Assembly: GCA_016202525.1 (NCBI GenBank)
Contig: JACQOM010000159.1
Coordinates: 1 to 5,060, forward strand
DNA from: Chloroflexota bacterium
GTDB lineage: Bacteria > Chloroflexota > Dehalococcoidia > Dehalococcoidales > UBA2162
Length of the DNA stretch: 5,060 bases
Direction of reading: 5' to 3'
Shown here: one piece after another, positions 4,777-5,060 of the stretch
Layout of the letters: each line of letters starts with the position of its first letter
Position numbering within the stretch: position 1 is the stretch's first letter
Position numbers and translations under genes: made by a program
Notes under the pieces: model-generated
The model's database searches: none
What the model was told of the DNA's origin: nothing
Seen by the model: the letters and a program-made list of their open reading frames with translations, nothing else

Positions 4777-5060
4777 GCGCCTGATGATAGATATGACCCT
4801 AGCCCCTTGGATTATCTCGTTCGTGGTATCGACCACGCTCGTGTTTCAATGGTCGTTGCATGCCTTTTCTTGGCTGCTGACACTGGGTTCAGTTTGCGTC
4901 TGACCGCATTGAAAGGCATCGCCCTTGGTCTTCTGGGAATTGGCGAATATATTAAGCTTAGGGAAGAAGGAGTGGACGAACGAATAAGAGGAGACGAACT
5001 AATAAGATTAGACGAACCAAAAGACCTGTACAAAGAGGTGGACAGACGATTAAAAGAGCA
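4774..5060 (+). CDS. Unrecognised small protein, partial at the window end
   Basis: Ninety-five codons are visible and the frame runs off the window, so the C-terminus is missing. I do not recognise the family. The N-terminus (MAPDDRYDPSPLDYLV) is polar. Residues about 23-60 are largely hydrophobic, with VSMVVACLFLAA and ALKGIALGLLGIG as two possible short membrane or amphipathic helices. From about residue 64 the chain is dominated by charged residues in a hexad pattern (DERIRG, DELIRL, DEPKDL, then DRRLKE), probably a long exposed helix or coiled coil. The gene has its own strong promoter and an excellent ribosome site, so it is very likely expressed. It points away from the cysteine-motif gene. 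A membrane-anchored protein with a cytoplasmic helical tail is a reasonable guess, not a call. Confidence 0.75.
   Translation, partial: MAPDDRYDPSPLDYLVRGIDHARVSMVVACLFLAADTGFSLRLTALKGIALGLLGIGEYIKLREEGVDERIRGDELIRLDEPKDLYKEVDRRLKE
4975..5028 (+). repeat. 18-bp tandem repeat inside the 3'-end gene
   Basis: Three in-register units begin GACGAAC at 4975, 4993 and 5011. The first two match at 15 of 18 bases; the third keeps the GACGAAC head and drifts afterwards. A related unit starting GACAGACG appears at 5041. Each unit codes for six residues starting Asp-Glu or Asp-Arg, so the charged tail appears to have grown by unit duplication, and copy number may vary between strains. Confidence 0.65.

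Overview
The window looks like bacterial chromosomal DNA of roughly even base composition. Three points favour a bacterium: Shine-Dalgarno sites, a near-consensus sigma-70-type promoter (TTGACA-17-TAAAAT), and an ATGA stop/start overlap. The gene mix suggests Chloroflexota, perhaps Dehalococcoidia: an STT3-type oligosaccharyltransferase with archaeal-like motifs, a FAD-dependent oxidoreductase with a Cys-rich insert, and a C_GCAxxG_C_C protein. This placement rests on family knowledge, not on any marker gene, and is tentative.

Layout. (1) Positions 97-2436 (+) encode a full-length 779-residue membrane oligosaccharyltransferase of the STT3/AglB/PglB family. (2) Positions 2437-2774 have no intact gene. 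They hold a short direct-repeat element, a possible weak promoter and a decayed, frameshifted 3' fragment of a FAD oxidoreductase gene. (3) Positions 2775-4067 (+) encode the intact FAD oxidoreductase. Its ribosome binding site lies inside the last codons of the upstream fragment, whose stop codon overlaps its ATG. (4) Positions 4084-4527 (-) encode a convergent 147-residue cysteine-motif protein, only 16 bases from the end of the oxidoreductase gene. (5) Positions 4528-4773 form a divergent intergenic region with a likely promoter on each strand, a palindrome and a second copy of the short repeat. (6) Position 4774 to the window end (+) is the start of a small unrecognised protein with a hydrophobic middle and a charged hexad-repeat tail.

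How the parts may work together. The STT3 gene would act in protein N-glycosylation at the membrane and has no visible link to the rest. The oxidoreductase and the C_GCAxxG_C_C protein are both Cys-rich redox-type proteins packed end to end and could form a functional pair, but they are on opposite strands, so this is inference. The clearest non-routine signal is evolutionary. The oxidoreductase was once a tandem, translationally coupled pair whose first member has been almost entirely lost, leaving a 3' tail that still supplies the survivor's translation start region. Near-identical 18-bp repeats lie on either side of this module. I see no RNA gene, CRISPR array, insertion sequence or convincing intrinsic terminator.
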